A DNA stretch of 64,000 nucleotides from Caprimulgus europaeus (taxonomy: Eukaryota; Chordata; Aves; Caprimulgiformes; Caprimulgidae): NCBI GenBank assembly GCA_907165065.1, contig OU015525.1:53515537-53579536 (forward strand), in the 5' to 3' direction. The stretch's first letter is position 1; every line of letters begins with the position of its first letter. The position numbers and the translations under genes are program-made. The notes under the pieces were generated by a model that saw nothing but the letters and a program-made list of their open reading frames with translations, searched no databases and was not told the DNA's origin. Shown here in pieces: positions 1-10,500 of the stretch.

Positions 1-27
1 TAAACTGAAGGTTTTTTCCTATCCTAG

Positions 28-92
28 CCACAGTTCATCACAGAACATGAGAGGACAGATCCAAAGTTTACATGAAATTGGAGGAAATATAG
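28..92 (+). CDS. ARHGAP28: ARHGAP28 penultimate coding exon (65 nt)
   Basis: The pyrimidine-rich acceptor TTTTTTCCTATCCTAG ends at 27 and a GTAGGT donor starts at 93. The only open frame reads HSSSQNMRGQIQSLHEIGGN followed by I and the first base of a glycine codon. The exon begins with the third base of a split codon (phase 2) and ends after one base, which matches the next exon. Confidence 0.82.
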
Positions 93-2025
93 GTAGGTCT
101 TATTTTTGAAAATTCAATTCTGAACATCCTTAGCCTCCTAAAACACCTCAGGGCAGTGCTATTTTGACACAGCTGGGTCTCTCCTACCTTCCAGTCCATC
201 TGCAGGAAAGATGTTTGACCCAAAAGCTGTTAAAATCAATGTAATGATTCCTTCTGACTCCAGCATGACTGGAAAGGCACCCCATCGGAGGTAGTGACCT
301 GATCTCTGTCGCTGGATCTCAGCAGGACTCATTACAGTCTTGCCAAATTCATCTGACCTTTTGCTTACCTCTCTCATTTTCATAAATGAGCATTTTTCCA
401 TGGTTAAGAGGCCCTAGTCTTCCTTCTCATGAGCACATTCCACCTCACTGTCAAGGTTTTTCCCAAGACCTACTTCTTCCTCCCTGTATTTAAGTGTTAA
501 CCTCCTCCAAATAAAAACCACAGAACTGAGAATTCAGCCCCTGCATGTATGGGTGTACTAATCCATGTGCTTTATTTTGATTGTAAATTCCTCATAGTAG
601 GGATTTTGTCTTATCCTGTGTTTCATGCAGTGACATTTTTGTAATAACAACAGTGATTTGCTACACAAGTTCCTGGCCTAAAATTCAAAAACCTGATTTT
701 AATTTTATATTGCACAGTCCTGACTCTCTCCTTTCTCTATTCATACTAAAATTCTGGATGCCCTGTTGGAGTCTTTTCTCAACTGTCTGATTAGATTAGT
801 CCTTAATTCTTTTAAATTCAGCTCTAAACAGTTTCTATAAAGCTATTAGAGAACCTCACAGACTTCAGCAGCACTCAAGAAGCAGTCTTTATTAATGAAT
901 ATATGCTCATACAAAGCTAAATTTGATTTGTGATCTGTTTTGTCTGACTAAACAGCATGACCAGCTGATCCTAAATCAGGAGAAGATACTAACGCCTTGT
1001 GAAACAATCCCAAGTATTCTCACCATGCTCCTTCAAAAATCTGGACATTTAATTTGCATCTTCATATAAAATTATTTTAATAGTCCTAGTTCTTCCAGGG
1101 TACCTCATTACATTGATTATGGATTAGTTCATTTATATTGCTTTCACTTTAATAAATCATTAGCACCTCAGTGACCTTATAAGTAACTATGAAAATTTTA
1201 CCGTAATTCTTTGTGCCACAGCAGTGTAACTTCACCAGTTAAATGGCTTCATCAGTTGGTGCAAATGCAATATAGTCCAACAAATCAACCTAACTCAAGA
1301 ATTTATTATATTATTACTCAATTAAGAAGCACCAAAGGCCTTTTTCTGTGGCAAAGGCAGCAGTGACTCCCCAACCAACTCCTATTCCCAGCAACCACCT
1401 AACGAAAACTTGTCATCTGCCAGACTTCAGAGGACTCTTTTTTTTTTTTTTTTTTTTTTTACTAGCAAAACAGCAACTGACAAACCTTGATATAGTCTCT
1501 ATATTTCTTTGAAAGATCCTAGCTGGATGGGAACCCATGGTTTACAGAGCTACTATTTCAGCATTTAAAAACAGTGTAGAAAGCAAGTCATGGAGTTATA
1601 ATTCCAGCCCAGTACTGTGGCACTTAAAGTAACAGTGTTGTTAGTGCTTCTAAAGAAACTGTCATATTTGTTCACAATTTAACTAAATGCCTTGTCCATA
1701 ACTCAGCGTAATGCAGGGCATCCTGCCTGGAAGTGAACATTAATTCATGACTCTCACTGACTAAAATCACTGGCAAATTTACCAAAGCTCATGTTTGTAT
1801 CCAGGCAAGATGTCAGCTGGACACAGCAAACTAGGCTCGCTATGTGCAAGTCCAAGATAAATTTTAACATAGCTCTGTCACATGTGATCAAATAAAACAT
1901 CCTGTGATTCAAGGCTGTCGATTTCCATTTCAGGTCAGCACTGTTTGGATCCAGATGCATACATGTTAGATGTTTACCGTGCAAATCCTCAGGCAGAATG
2001 GGTGATAAAACCAAAAGCAAGCTGA
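28..2025 (+). CDS. ARHGAP28: Rho GTPase-activating protein 28, C-terminal end (5' partial, two exons)
   Basis: Two + strand exons join in phase (28-92 and 1934-2025) and encode the last 51 or so residues of a protein ending in HCLDPDAYMLDVYRANPQAE and then WVIKPKAS before a TGA. I recognise this as the tail of the ARHGAP18/ARHGAP28 family, cytoplasmic RhoGAPs that stimulate GTP hydrolysis by Rho-type GTPases. The GAP domain itself lies upstream of the window. The choice of ARHGAP28 over ARHGAP18 rests mainly on the neighbour: LAMA1 lies convergently downstream here, as ARHGAP28 and LAMA1 do on human 18p11, whereas ARHGAP18 pairs with LAMA2. Codon phase is exact at the junction, where G from the first exon plus GT from the second make a glycine codon. 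The family call is strong; the paralogue call is inferred from synteny. Confidence 0.85.
93..1933 (+). other. ARHGAP28: Last ARHGAP28 intron
   Basis: GT-AG intron of 1841 nt. The acceptor TTTCCATTTCAG ends at 1933. It contains a 23-base T run at 1438-1460. I see no other exon, RNA gene or recognisable repeat in it. Confidence 0.75.
1934..2025 (+). CDS. ARHGAP28: ARHGAP28 last coding exon (coding part)
   Basis: After the acceptor, GT completes the split glycine codon. The frame then runs from Q-H-C-L-D-P through an E-W-V-I-K-P motif to a TGA at 2023-2025. The same exon continues as the 3' UTR. A 122-codon open frame on the opposite strand (1754-2122) is a shadow of this exon and is not called. 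Confidence 0.85.
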
Positions 2026-3763
2026 AGCAGAAGGCTGTGGCATACTGGACAAAAGCCAAATGGACAACAGTGAAGGAAGCTCTTGCCAGAGATGAAACAA
2101 AATGGTAGCTACAGGATATCATTCCTTCCTACTGTACTGTCCAACTGATGTTTGCCATGTACTACTTTTGGTATAAGCATTATCACTCCAGCTTCTGGAC
2201 CATCTGAAAATATAACATCAGTTTTGCTTTCATATGGGTTACACTTCTACTGGTTGGCCTAGGAGTTAAGGAGGATGGACCAAGGTACGGTGCACAGAAG
2301 ACAACCTGGCGCATATGGAGTTGCTTGTTTCCTGACCTGGTGTTAGAACATGAATTTTTTGACAGAATCCAGTGGCATCCACAGATGCATGAAACACTAC
2401 CGACCACAGTGTAACACAGGAGCATCACAGAGACATTCAAGAGGAGAAGGTATCTGTCATAGATAGAAGAGCATAGAAGAGAGAAACTCAACCTGCAGTA
2501 GTGCCAAGACGTAGCTGTGTGACAAAATCAAACTCTTCTGCTGAAAGTAAACCTGTACAGTGTGCATTACTGCAGTATTTATGTCTCTCAGTCATTCAAG
2601 AGTACTTGATTCTGGGGGAGGGAGGCAGGAAGAACTACTGTATAGACAGCTCTACTGCTTTATCTATGTACCACTGTGTATATTACTACCAGTCTTCTAA
2701 AATTGTCCGTCTGGATCACGTTACTGTGTGCAATTGTAGCGCTACAAACCATTTTCTCCTTCTTTCCCATCGCACACACAAATGCTAGGTGAGAAGGGAC
2801 AAATTCCCCAGGCTCCGTCTTTTACTTGATACGCTCATATTTAAGTCTGTGTAATGCCATAATATGAGATATGTGTTAATGGTGCCAATTACAGTCATCA
2901 CCTTTTTTGTTAAACATTATAGTTTCTTAATTTGTAACCTAATTCTTTTTCTTTTGTTTATTTTAGCTTTAATATGTAAGCAACTTTTGTACTATTCAGC
3001 TGCATTGAGAAGAGAGCTTTGCCTGGATCTTGTATAATACAGCATGGAGAAGAAAAAAGAGCTTCCAATAAGCAGAGGGATTTAATATTGTTATTTACAC
3101 ACTAGGGCCATAAAACCATAGCCAAACTAGGCCCAGTTGTGCTGGGGGCTTTGCAGATGCACAACAAATTACAGCTCCTTTTACAAATGGCATGCAGTCT
3201 ATGAAATCACAGGCTGACAGGTGTGTTGCAACTGCACTGGGAATACAGCACAGCAAATGTTAGTCAGTGTGTCTAGTTTGTAGCCAGTCACAAGGGTGAG
3301 CACCATTCTTCACCTAATCCTCTGATTTGGGGCTATGCTTTATAAAACTAAAACGTGTTTATTGAGTAGGGAAATCTCAAGTCTCTAGAAAACTACAAAT
3401 ATTTTTTTCTTACACAAAAAATGGGACTTAATGCCTTCAACTGCACTGCATTGCATTGTCTCCATCACTGGATGATTATATTGCACCATGAATTCACCCA
3501 GTCTGAGCATTGGGGTTTGTTCCTGATCTGGACATGCAGATGGGGCAGAAGTTGGTGCTCTGTTTACCCGGTAGCAATGTAAAACCATTCAGAACCAAGT
3601 CCTCTGAGAGAACATAAAGTACACTGTCCCACAGAGAAACCTGTAACTCATGATGCTCTGCTGAAGCTGTGCGATGAAGATTTTCACATTTCAGAAACCT
3701 TACTTCTAGTTCAGAGTTAATAGTGTTCTCCAGCATTTAACTTTCCCTGTTAGCATTCAGTGA

Positions 3764-3769
3764 AATAAA
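3764..3769 (+). promoter_or_regulatory. Possible proximal polyadenylation signal of ARHGAP28
   Basis: AATAAA on the + strand within GTGAAATAAATCAAC, about 1.7 kb after the ARHGAP28 stop. Hexamer match only. Confidence 0.3.
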
Positions 3770-5155
3770 TCAACATTGAATCACTAATTTTACCAGCAAC
3801 AATGATATCTACAGAGGGCAGATCCAGTCTGTCTTTCTTACCTTCTTGAGTTAAAATAATGATAAAATTTAGCAACACTATTCTTTCATTTTCTTTAGAA
3901 CAGTGAAATTTTTAACTTTCCAGTTTTTTTTCCCTAACACTAATGGATGCACAGTTGCAGCCAGGTTAAGATCAGGACAGTTGTATTACACTATACGCTG
4001 CTTATTTTGACAACTATTTATTTTAAGTACATGAGAGAGAGCAGATCTATGGTTCATTCATGAGACTAAGCATAAATATTTTGTCAAGTGCTTTGTCCCT
4101 GATTCCCTTCAAGTTCCCTCTGTGGCAATGGACAACTCTTTCTACTGTGCTGCCCTTTTAGCTGTAAAACAAGACTAGTACTTTCCTTATAAAGGTAATA
4201 TGAGAATTAGCCGAGTTAAATTCTGCTCTCAGATGCAGCCAAACAATTCCCTGTGCAGAACAGGAGTTATAAACATCCATCTCGGAAGGACAAACTCAGC
4301 AAAGAGATTTTATGTGCAAAGTGCTTTGAATACAAAGAGCATCATATAAATGCTAAGCATTGTTGTATTTATAGCCAACGACAGAGCTTTTATGACTACA
4401 CAGAAAGCCTGAACATTAACTAAAGAATTTGAAATGTTGTAGCAAATGAAATAACTTTGTACAATATTTTCAGACAAATACTTTGAACTCCACTGTCTTG
4501 CCGTCTCATCATTTCACTCTGTGTTCTCAATCGCCGTACAAGGGAAAATACAGAGCACCCATGTGCTCACACATTAACTTGCTCAGCATGTCCTGGACCC
4601 TGAAGTGAGGACTTCATCAAAATTATTTCTGAAGTAGATCTCATTGTATTCAATGCAGGATACAAGGGGTTCTGGAAGACACCTTTTACCACTTTGCAAC
4701 TTAGGAAAACCAAACCTGATGTAATGAAATCCATCGTGTGAACACTTGTTTTATATTAAATTGCTTATAAGATGATTACCTATTTGTAGATGAGCTGGAT
4801 TCTACATGCAGTGCCCAGACTTCAGCACAGCCAAATATCTGCTGTCTCTGAAATAGAATGGCAAAATTCTTTTTTGACATAAATGGAACTAATGACCCAT
4901 GTGTACTGTGGTTAATACTGTTACACATTAAGTTGTTTTGCGTTGTTGTGGTACACTAACTTGATTTAATATGCAGCAGACAAACTGAGCAATCTCTACA
5001 ACATTTTTGAACATGAGTTCTCAACTTTAGGCCTTATATTTCAAAATGCTGGTGGAGACACCTGGAATTTTATTCCTCCTAACAGCAGTTGAAGTCAAAA
5101 ACTAGTAATGATAGAATTGCCACCTAGCAAAAAGCAACATACATGGAAAGCTAAT

Positions 5156-5161
5156 AATAAA
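5156..5161 (+). promoter_or_regulatory. Possible intermediate polyadenylation signal of ARHGAP28
   Basis: AATAAA on the + strand within CTAATAATAAAAAAG. Hexamer match only; A-rich context makes it less certain. Confidence 0.25.
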
Positions 5162-5861
5162 AAAGTGGCAGCCAGCAGGGAGAAACTTATTCAGCAAACT
5201 CCAAAGATTCCTCTAGTATTTATGTACTTTATGATTGTACAAAGACAGCATTTTGCATACCAACATATAAAAGAAAGTATTGCAAGAAGTAGGTATTGGA
5301 AACAAGACTGGAATGTTCTAACCTGTTTATGCAGCTAATGTCATTAGAATGTTTGCATGTGTGCAAATCTGTCTGTGTCTATGTATAACACTAACTACCT
5401 CACTCTGCATTTTCCAGAAAAATATTTTGGCTTAGAATTTTACTATTTCAAAACTTTCTATAATTAATTTCATCTCTCCATTAGTCTTTTGCTTTGATAA
5501 AATGTTTCTTCTTCTAAGGGGTGAAATTTGGAAATTACAAAAAAATTTCTATTTCAGGATACGGATGAAATTTTATCCAAACCATGTTGCCTCAACTATT
5601 GCTTGTAATGTGAACCTTGTGAGATCAGATCTCGGGGTTAATAGACAACAAACATACTGTGTTTCAGTTTTTATTTTTCAATGGCTTTCCATTAATGTGT
5701 GTCTTCTCTGGAAAATAGTACGATGCCACTAATCAAAGTAAAACGTTTGTATGTACATTTCCATTACAATCCTCATTATGTTATGTATTTTGTTGAAGTA
5801 AGCCCACACGTAAGTGTATTTGTATAACAGAATGTGTCCATTGTATTGTATTCATGTCAAA

Positions 5862-5867
5862 AATAAA
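5862..5867 (+). promoter_or_regulatory. Distal polyadenylation signal of ARHGAP28
   Basis: AATAAA in GTCAAAAATAAAAACAATAC, preceded by TGTA-containing sequence (CATTGTATTGTATTCATG). It is the last + strand hexamer before the convergent LAMA1 gene, so it is the natural end of the ARHGAP28 transcript. Confidence 0.5.
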
Positions 5868-5885
5868 AACAATACCAACAAAGAA

Positions 5886-6300
5886 AGCTCTTCAAATCTA
5901 AATATGTTTTTTGGATAGAAGCAGGTGACAGAAATTACAAAAAGCAGTGGTTAAAAGCAACTCCGTTGTTACAGGACCTGAACAGTTGGCTACACAAAGG
6001 ACCACATTCTGACATCCTTGCTCAAGTGGAGCAGTTTGTTGCTCCAGGAGCAGTTCTCTTGCACTACCTTGATGCCAGGTACAAAATGACACTGCTTGGA
6101 ATCCTGCCTCATTGAAATTAATGATAAACTGCTTTGGCCTTCCTTTGAGCCAGTATTTTTTTTAAACTAGTATGAAATATATAGAGCAAAACTGACTTTA
6201 GAATGAATTGTAAAAATGCATAGCGAAAGTCAAACAAAATTGTAAGGAGCAACAAAACTACTGCTAGTTTAAAGAGAAAAAAAGGAGATGGAAGTGACTT
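5886..6300. other. Minimal intergenic gap between convergent genes
   Basis: This lies between the inferred ARHGAP28 cleavage site and the most distal LAMA1 polyadenylation hexamers. I see no gene, repeat or RNA structure here. Confidence 0.4.
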
Positions 6301-6313
6301 GTAAAAAACTATG

Positions 6314-6332
6314 TTTATTATAGATGTTTATT
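6314..6332 (-). promoter_or_regulatory. Pair of distal LAMA1 polyadenylation hexamers
   Basis: TTTATT occurs at 6314-6319 and 6327-6332 on the + strand, giving two AATAAA signals 13 nt apart on the - strand, with U-rich transcript sequence just beyond (TTTTTTTCTCTTT). Using them would give a LAMA1 3' UTR of about 1.05 kb. Confidence 0.35.
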
Positions 6333-6835
6333 ACGAGACATGGTTGTCACTGCCCAATGATCCAGCCAGTTGATGAATGGATATCCTTACTTGAGTCAGA
6401 TTGAGTGTGTGTCCCCAAACCCGGTCCAAATGCAACTACTGAAGGTCTCATTTTAGAAACAAAGGCAGGTGCAGGAGGAAAATGTAAAGACAGAACCTGC
6501 TGACTGGCCTGTGAATTAGGAATTGCAGGGCACCAAAGGTTCTTCCCTGTGTCCTCTAAGAAATACTGTTTTTTCCAAGCAAATGCATTAGTACCCATTG
6601 CCAAAAAACATAGTTGTTCTAAAGCCAGACCCAAATGGTTTCTTCACCAACACAACATTTCATATGCATCTCTGCTGTGGAGTTGCTGCTTATCTTGCAG
6701 CTGATTACATGAAAGCATAAACAGGAACATAAACCTCCTAGACAACGTGGCTATAATGGGTGTCAGAAGCATGATATTAAGGCAGAAGGAAAAAGGATTG
6801 GAGCTACCATATAAAGTATAAATAAGAATATTCTA

Positions 6836-6841
6836 TTTATT
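6836..6841 (-). promoter_or_regulatory. Possible intermediate LAMA1 polyadenylation signal
   Basis: TTTATT on the + strand reads AATAAA on the - strand, 530 nt past the LAMA1 stop. Hexamer only. Confidence 0.25.
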
Positions 6842-6979
6842 AGACTCTGAATCTGAGACCTTCAAAATTATGCCTTTAGTCTCCTGCTCCCTCTGCTGGA
6901 CTCTATCCACTTGTACTTTTTACTTCTTAGCCTTCTGGCTCTTCAATCCGAAATGTACGGACAACTGAACTACATGAAA

Positions 6980-7369
6980 TAATGCACAGTTTACTGTAGT
7001 TTTATTATATGGTCCAAAATTATTACCTTTTTATAAAATGACCAAGACACAATCAAATGAAATACTATCAAATAATCAAAAGAAAACATACTGTAAACAC
7101 TGATTAATAAAAATTCCGAAAAGAAAAATACTCAATTAATGCCATTAACATTGTAGTAGAGGTATTTGTTGTTTAAAACCTTTTAGTTAAAATGCAGACG
7201 TAGAGCTTCTGAATTAAAAAAAAAAAAAAAAATGACCTGAGTTGGAAAACCATCAGAAAATTGAAGAGATGCAGGCTCTCACCAATCATCTTTTCATTAT
7301 GAAATGAGAATGAAAATTAACAGATCAACAAAAAACCCCTCTCTCAGTCCAGACAAGTTTTGCTGTAGT
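6980..7369 (-). other. LAMA1: LAMA1 3' UTR (shortest form)
   Basis: Non-coding sequence directly after the LAMA1 TGA, running to just past the first AATAAA. It includes a 17-base A run (+ strand) at 7216-7232. Longer forms could reach about 6290. Confidence 0.5.
7001..7006 (-). promoter_or_regulatory. Proximal LAMA1 polyadenylation signal
   Basis: This is the first AATAAA (- strand) after the LAMA1 stop, 364 nt downstream. It would give a short 3' UTR, close to my recollection of the mammalian LAMA1 messenger. Confidence 0.45.
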
Positions 7370-7530
7370 TCAGTGCTCAGCCCCAGGGCAGGAATGAGGA
7401 AAGACTCCACGCAGGTCAAAAGCTCTGCTGAAGTCAAACAATTCTGCCTGTTGGCCCTTGGTCAACACGAGGTTCCTCAAACAGCCATGGAATGAAGTCT
7501 TGCTTGTGAGACAGTTTTGCTTCACATCAG
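7370..7530 (-). CDS. LAMA1: LAMA1 exon 51: end of LG5 and stop
   Basis: 161 coding nt. It encodes [20 protein letters not shown], then [20 protein letters not shown] and [12 protein letters not shown] with TGA at 7372-7370. The last cysteine and the P-H-S-C-P-G ending match LAMA1 of mammals. Confidence 0.98.
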
Positions 7531-10500
7531 CTGAAAAACAAATGTGAAATATGTAGAATGTATTTCCAGTGAACTGAAACAATACAAAGATTCAGGTTAT
7601 TATTCAACTCCTTCCCCTCCCTCCCAAATGAGATATAAAACCAACACCTGGGGAACACCAAGTTCCATTCATGTTTGGATGATCTGGGACATCCCACCAT
7701 GGACAGTCACTGCTGCCTGACAGCATAAGCCATGCACTGGGATAACTTGTGCAGAGTTTGCAGAAATAATTTGTCCCAGGGGACAATAGAGAGACTAAAA
7801 GAGAGGAGAAAGTCTCTTTCAAGTTTAGTTGTCTTCCAAGTTAAAACTGAAACTGGCAGAATATGAAGCAATAGCTGAGCTGTACACAGCCATGAATTCC
7901 ACTAGCAAACCAAAACATGAGGTTGGTAGAGGGTCCAACTCTTTTTTTGGTACAACTCGTGAAGCAATTCATTGCACTTCTGCAGTACTCAACTAAACTG
8001 AAAATTTTCTCTCTTCTCTGCGAACCCTAATCTTTACAGATGGAGCACTGAAAGAGCATTTAGTATCACATGACTATTAAAAAAAAAAGTTCACAAGGTG
8101 CTGACAAGGCCAGCTTTGGTATTTGAAGACGACCAAATATTAATGAAGATCTGGTTAGGTTGCATTAATTCATTTTTCATAAAGCACCAGAACCTTGTCC
8201 AACAGAAGGCTCTATAACATCTCAAGCAATTATCACTTAAGCTTTCCAAATATTTAAAAGCTAAGTCCGCCCTTCAGACCTCATTACTCTGTTTTCACAC
8301 AAACGGAAATATCTGAACTGATAACCATTAACAGCTGTTTCAGAGACAAATGTGTATGGATATTCTATGCTGTTTAAAAACATAAGATACTCAAAACTAT
8401 ACAAAGCCTACTCACTCTCAAGTACTGGTGTGTTCATTAAAAAGTGTGCCTGCAAAAAGGCCAAACTCGTGATGTTAGAAATTTAGTTATTTTAATTAAT
8501 ACATTGTATTGGCTCAAATTATCAACTAATGACTTGCACAACTTAATTGAAAAGTAATTCAATTATATATTTTTTGTGTTACTATCTTTTTATAATATCA
8601 TCTTAGTGTGACTGACAGTTACTTCAGAAAATAATTTGCACAGAACAAGGGAAATATATGTACATCTGCAGCAGCTTGACTTCTGCCTGCACAGCCCCTG
8701 ACACAAAACATTAGCAAACATAAAGCAGAGAAGAGCACTATAGAAACTTTACTTAGATGAATGTAAAGGAAAGCCTTGACATGAATTTGACTACAAGAGA
8801 ACCACACCTCAACAACACAGACAGGGATGTTGTGAAGTCTGAGAGAGACTGTGAAAGACAAACCAGGTGGAGGAAATCCTTCTCAGAAACTAAAGAGCAG
8901 ATTTGTGTAGGAAAGTGGTAAGAGTTCCGTTCATCTTGCCAACATATTCAACAGCTAAATGTAGTCCTCCACAAACACAGTATACACAAATATCAATATG
9001 CTGTGATCTCAGTGACAATGTGGAAAATGGTAACTATGACTTATAACTCAGTCATGAACTTCATGAATCAGATAGAGAAAATGAGGGAAGGATGGAGGAG
9101 TGGAGAGAGCGCATGTGTTGAGAGTCATGAGGGAGGGTACAAGAGCAGGAGAGAAAGAAGGAAAGGGAAATATTATTGTACCTACCAGGATAGCCTCCAA
9201 CATAAATGGGATTGTTAGTATCTGCAGATGTTGATTGGATGTAAGGATTATCAGTTTGAACCAAATTCCCATCAATTATCAGCGAAATGTGATGTTTGCT
9301 TTTGTTTGCTTGAAGCTTGTGCCATTTTCCATCACACAAACTATTTGTGTCTCTTGGTTCATATGTAGTTGTTATTCTGCCAGCTCCATTGTTGACATGG
9401 AATAAAACCTGTATAAACAGCCAGATGCCAATAAAGATATAAGGTAAGAACTAATTTGCCCAGATAAAAGCACAATCATGCTGACACAGATATTTCTGTT
9501 TTAATAAATGGTAATTATTCAAAGCTAATGTTTACTTCGATAGATAGAGTGTGTCCTTATTGAAGTATCTTTAAAATCTAAAAGACTTGGATCTATCCAT
9601 GCAATGGTCTGTTAGGTTAGCTTGGTATACTTCACTTTGGATTTCAGTGTTTCTTACAAATACAAATCAAGTCATTTTCTCACAGAAGCTGAGACTTTAG
9701 ACATGAAAGAAGATCCACTGTATCTAACTGAAGAGAAAGAGAATGGACTAAAAGCACTTGTCATTGCCAATACATGTATTGATTTATGTATTTATTTTTC
9801 AAAGCAGTAGACATTTCCTCAACTCTGTGGTGAGGATTAATATGTAGATATTAACTGAGAAAGTATGTCCCACAGAAACAGGGATATTTAACACTGTCTC
9901 TCTCTAGGAAGTTTTGAATTAAAAATGAGCTATTTCAGAGAAAAGGAAATACTTAAGAGCAATCAAGTATGCATTTTTTATACAGGAGATGAGTGGAAAA
10001 TAATGTATTGATTCTTAAAAGGTTTATGGAGCATAATGGCCACTAGAAGTAGAGAGTGTCAATTGCTCATGAATATTGAAGGAGATAACAAAACAGGATG
10101 TTTTGCACATGCAATAATATGTTTATAAAGGAGAAGTGTAGCTCTATGGCACAAAAAGTATTAAGCTACAAGAAAGGTATAAATTTGGTCTAACACACCA
10201 GGTATGTAGTACAGGAGGCCACAGTGGCTACAGACCAACATAAATTACACTAGTTAAGAAGGCAAGAAGTTCTAGTGACTTCTGCTAGTCTAACATTTTA
10301 TCAAGTGATGATGATGAGAAACCTTGAGACTGAAAGTCTGTCCCATACTAAATCTGCTGGGATTTGGTTAGGACATTTTGGTTCCACCACATTTCACTGG
10401 TGTCTAGTTAGTGCTACTGAACAGTTCTAGCCTCCCTGTTTTAAGCAAGCCTTGTGAAATGAGTGTGCCAGCACAGGGCAGCCTACCTTGCCATTTACAA

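Larger units (their letters stand above)
2026..5885 (+). other. ARHGAP28: ARHGAP28 3' UTR (inferred extent)
   Basis: No coding exon is recognisable between the ARHGAP28 stop codon and the AATAAA at 5862-5867, and the stretch is AT-rich with only chance open frames. I infer a 3' UTR of about 3.86 kb with cleavage about 15-20 nt after the distal signal. Two earlier AATAAA hexamers (3764-3769 and 5156-5161) would give shorter forms. Extent is inferred from signals only. Confidence 0.55.

Noticed and set aside
1754..2122. 122-codon - strand open frame over the ARHGAP28 last exon
   Set aside because: It is the antisense shadow of a better supported coding exon and 3' UTR.
2501..2788. 95-codon + strand open frame after the ARHGAP28 stop
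   Set aside because: It lies in the 3' UTR, has no recognisable domain and no start context of note.
9003..9275. Overlapping open frames on both strands near exon 50
   Set aside because: They are read-throughs or shadows of exon 50 and its donor-side intron.
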